Under the pieces are notes generated by a model that was not told the origin of the DNA, did no database searches, and saw only the letters and a list, made by a program, of their open reading frames with translations. From the NCBI GenBank assembly GCA_020426065.1, contig JAGQQT010000234.1, positions 1-6,620 on the forward strand: a DNA stretch of 6,620 nt. The letters are read 5' to 3'. Position numbers and translations under genes: made by a program. Every line of letters starts with the position of its first letter. The stretch's first letter is position 1. This document shows positions 4,537 to 6,620 of the stretch, one piece after another. This DNA comes from Planctomycetaceae bacterium (lineage in GTDB: Bacteria > Planctomycetota > Planctomycetia > Planctomycetales > Planctomycetaceae).

Positions 4537-6620
4537 ATGAGCTTTCAGATGACAAGAATGATTTGCGTTGCCCTGTTCTGCATTCTGTTTGCTGCAACCA
4601 CATGGGCTGAAACCATCCGGCTGCCGGTTGTCCAGGACAACTCGATTGTCATGGTCGACGGTGAATGGTCTGAGAATGCCGGATCGAGTGGCCGCATCCG
4701 GATCAAGGGGAACCAGCATATCGTGGCAATGAGCTTCGATCTGTCTGCAGTTCAGGGAAAGAAAATCAGCAAAGCAGAACTCGTCTGTCATGCAGCGGCG
4801 GAAACAATCTCAGCTGTGACGATTTCCACCATTGCAGCACCCTGGCAGGAAATGACTTCGACCGGATTGACGGCGGGGATTGAAGGTTTGAATGGATGGG
4901 GCTATCCCGGTGCCAGATTTCCGGCCATTGCGGGCGGGAATGCGTTCACGCTGACTCATCTGGCAACATCTTCCCTGAAAGATAACTGGTACCACTGGGA
5001 AGTTCCCGCCGAGATGGTCCATGCCATGTCTACCGGAGTGGCCTTTGGACTGGCCATCCATGAACACGATGCCGACTATGGTCGGAACCCGACCATCTTT
5101 TCGCGTGAACAGTCCGGCAAGCAGCCCTATCTGCTGGTTGAAGTCGATCCCGAGACGGAACCCGCTCCTTTGCCTCCCACAGACCTGAAACTTGTTCCGG
5201 TCGATCAAAATACTGCCAGACTCACACTGCAGGCACCACGAAATGGATTTGCCTATGAAATTACCGTGGATGGACAGGCACTGGGGCGACACAACATTCC
5301 GCTGGTCAGTCCCGGCAGCAGGCAGAGCATTCCGCTGCGGGATCTTCCGGAACGCATCACCAGGCCGGGAAAGCATACGGTCGAAGTGGTCACACTGAGT
5401 CGCACTGGCAAGCGGTCCAGATCAGCAACCGTTCAGGGAGAACTCTTCCAATCTGCTCCACTGGAATTCCCTTCACTCAAAACGCAACCGACTGTCCAGC
5501 CAGTCTATGCAGATCTGGCCATCATTCCGGTGACCGACAAATACGACCGGAGTGGTCAGCCCGTCGGGAACTTGCCGGATCACTACCGCACACAGAACTC
5601 ACTGTTTGATGGTCAACAGATTCGCCTGACTGCTGCCGCTGGTGAAGTAGCTGGATTCCAGGTACTCCTGCGTGGCAAAGGGGATGTTTCACTGAAGTGC
5701 CAGCTGGATCGTCCAGACTGGCGTGTCGACCTGTTTCAGGCCGTGTATGTCCCCGACCAGGGACGGCTGATTCCTGATCCACTCTTGCCCCTTGCGGCGA
5801 CGATTCCCTTGCAGCAGGATGCGGATCAGTCTGTGTTTGTTGATATTTATATTCCGTTCACTGCGTCGGCGGGCGAATATAAAGGAAAACTGTCAGTCTC
5901 GGATGGGCGCGAGATTCCTCTCACGTTCACCGTGTTGCCGGTTCAACTCCCCAGGAAGGCGTCGTTCCTGTGCGAGATGAACAGCTATGGTCTTCCAGAC
6001 CATGTCGACCAGTTCTATGACCTGCAGCAGGTGGCGTATGATCATCGGGTGCATGCCAACATTCTGCATTACTCCCATCACACCGCCGCTCCGGGAGCGA
6101 GAAAGAGTAATCTCGATATGCGTCTCCGCTCCGGCAAGAGGATGGACAACAAACGATACGATGACGTTCAACCCGGCGCGAAGCAGGCGTTCTGGGACGA
6201 CTTTACTGAAGCCTTCGGACCTTATCTGGATGGTTCCTGCTTTCAGGATGGACATCGCGGTCCCATTCCGGCTCCCGGTTTTTACCTGACGTTTCATGAA
6301 AGCTGGCCGCTGAATTGCCGGGCCTATTTCAATGGTGATCCCGATGCGTATCGGTCTTTTGCGGACAGTCCTGTGTACGCAGAAACTTACGTCAACATAC
6401 TGGCCGACTTTGCTCGACTCGCCAAATCAAAAGGCTGGACCGAAACCGGCTTTCAAGTGTACTTCAACAATAAGGGATCGCTGAACGAGAAAACGAAAGC
6501 GCCCTGGATTCTGGATGAGCCGGCCTCCTGCTGGGATTATCGAGCGTTGCAGTATTATGGAGAACTGACCGACCGGGGGAGAAAAGATGCGCAGGGCGTT
6601 CACATCGATTACCGGATTGA
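4537..6620 (+). CDS. Secreted multidomain glycoside-hydrolase-like protein (GH123/DUF4091 type), 5' part, cut by right edge
   Basis: The frame is open from ATG 4537 to the window end: 694 residues with no stop. An in-frame TAA at 4525 rules out an earlier start. ATG 4549 is an alternative, and no good ribosome binding site is seen. A signal peptide (R7, hydrophobic MICVALFCILFAAT, cleavage near TWA at 24) indicates export. Residues about 25-205 resemble a DNRLRE/CBM96-like module, ending with the characteristic SRE (189-191) and QPYLLVEV. Residues about 212-305 look like an Fn3-type beta-sandwich. Residues about 320-470 match the N-terminal sandwich of GH123/DUF4091 proteins, with GEVAGFQVLL (369-378), VFVDIYIP (433-440) and AGEYKG (445-450), then FTVLPVQLP leading into a barrel from about 475. 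D660-E661 in ILDEPAS is a candidate for the adjacent Asp-Glu catalytic pair of GH123 (substrate-assisted hexosaminidases). The N-terminal carbohydrate-binding-like module suggests polysaccharide attachment. Architecture is fairly sure; substrate and catalytic activity are inferred. Confidence 0.82.
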   Translation, partial: MSFQMTRMICVALFCILFAATTWAETIRLPVVQDNSIVMVDGEWSENAGSSGRIRIKGNQHIVAMSFDLSAVQGKKISKAELVCHAAAETISAVTISTIAAPWQEMTSTGLTAGIEGLNGWGYPGARFPAIAGGNAFTLTHLATSSLKDNWYHWEVPAEMVHAMSTGVAFGLAIHEHDADYGRNPTIFSREQSGKQPYLLVEVDPETEPAPLPPTDLKLVPVDQNTARLTLQAPRNGFAYEITVDGQALGRHNIPLVSPGSRQSIPLRDLPERITRPGKHTVEVVTLSRTGKRSRSATVQGELFQSAPLEFPSLKTQPTVQPVYADLAIIPVTDKYDRSGQPVGNLPDHYRTQNSLFDGQQIRLTAAAGEVAGFQVLLRGKGDVSLKCQLDRPDWRVDLFQAVYVPDQGRLIPDPLLPLAATIPLQQDADQSVFVDIYIPFTASAGEYKGKLSVSDGREIPLTFTVLPVQLPRKASFLCEMNSYGLPDHVDQFYDLQQVAYDHRVHANILHYSHHTAAPGARKSNLDMRLRSGKRMDNKRYDDVQPGAKQAFWDDFTEAFGPYLDGSCFQDGHRGPIPAPGFYLTFHESWPLNCRAYFNGDPDAYRSFADSPVYAETYVNILADFARLAKSKGWTETGFQVYFNNKGSLNEKTKAPWILDEPASCWDYRALQYYGELTDRGRKDAQGVHIDYRI

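Noticed and set aside
4255..4791. 178-residue reverse-strand open frame across the intergenic region and the start of the glycosidase-like gene
   Set aside because: It is antisense to the signal peptide and first module of a well supported gene, has no ribosome binding site before its start, and shows no recognisable domain. Part of it is simply the translated inverted-repeat element.
4810..5376. 188-residue reverse-strand open frame
   Set aside because: It lies entirely antisense to the glycosidase-like coding sequence, whose domains are recognisable in this stretch. The reverse translation has no domain or plausible composition.

Overview
The window looks like chromosomal DNA from a planctomycete, perhaps a Gimesia or Rubinisphaera relative. 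The reasons are a secreted outer-membrane-barrel-like protein with a very cysteine-rich N-terminal segment, a large secreted multidomain glycosidase-like protein, balanced base composition and loosely packed genes with few clear Shine-Dalgarno sites. This placement is inferred from protein style, not from a marker gene.

Layout. (1) Positions 1-361, minus strand: the N-terminal 120 residues of a zinc-dependent medium-chain alcohol/polyol dehydrogenase that runs off the left edge. (2) 473-1423, minus: a complete aldo/keto reductase of the L-galactose/L-fucose dehydrogenase type. It lies upstream of the dehydrogenase with a 111-base gap and no convincing terminator, so the two probably form an operon. 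(3) 1424-1604: a divergent control region with TGTCA-type half sites. (4) About 1605-2501, plus: an AraC-family regulator with a cupin sensor domain. (5) 2655-2696: a strong bidirectional terminator between convergent genes. (6) 2718-3968, minus: an exported cysteine-rich, probably beta-barrel protein. (7) 3969-4536: a long intergenic region with a near-palindrome upstream of the barrel gene and a 128-base element built from concentric inverted repeats (4280-4407), resembling a REP doublet (REPIN) or small MITE. (8) 4537-6620, plus: the first 694 residues of a secreted protein with a DNRLRE-like module, an Fn3-like module, and a GH123/DUF4091-like beta-sandwich plus catalytic barrel, cut by the right edge.

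How the genes may work together. The AraC regulator, the reductase and the zinc dehydrogenase form a typical divergent sugar-catabolism unit. A plausible reading is oxidation of a free L-sugar (L-galactose or L-fucose type) to a lactone by the reductase, followed by oxidation of the resulting aldonate by the zinc dehydrogenase. The secreted glycosidase-like protein beyond the barrel gene would fit a polysaccharide-degrading lifestyle, but nothing in the sequence ties it to the same regulon.

I found no clear novel defence system, CRISPR array, RNA gene or phage. The least ordinary DNA is the inverted-repeat element at 4280-4407 and the palindrome at 4021-4054.
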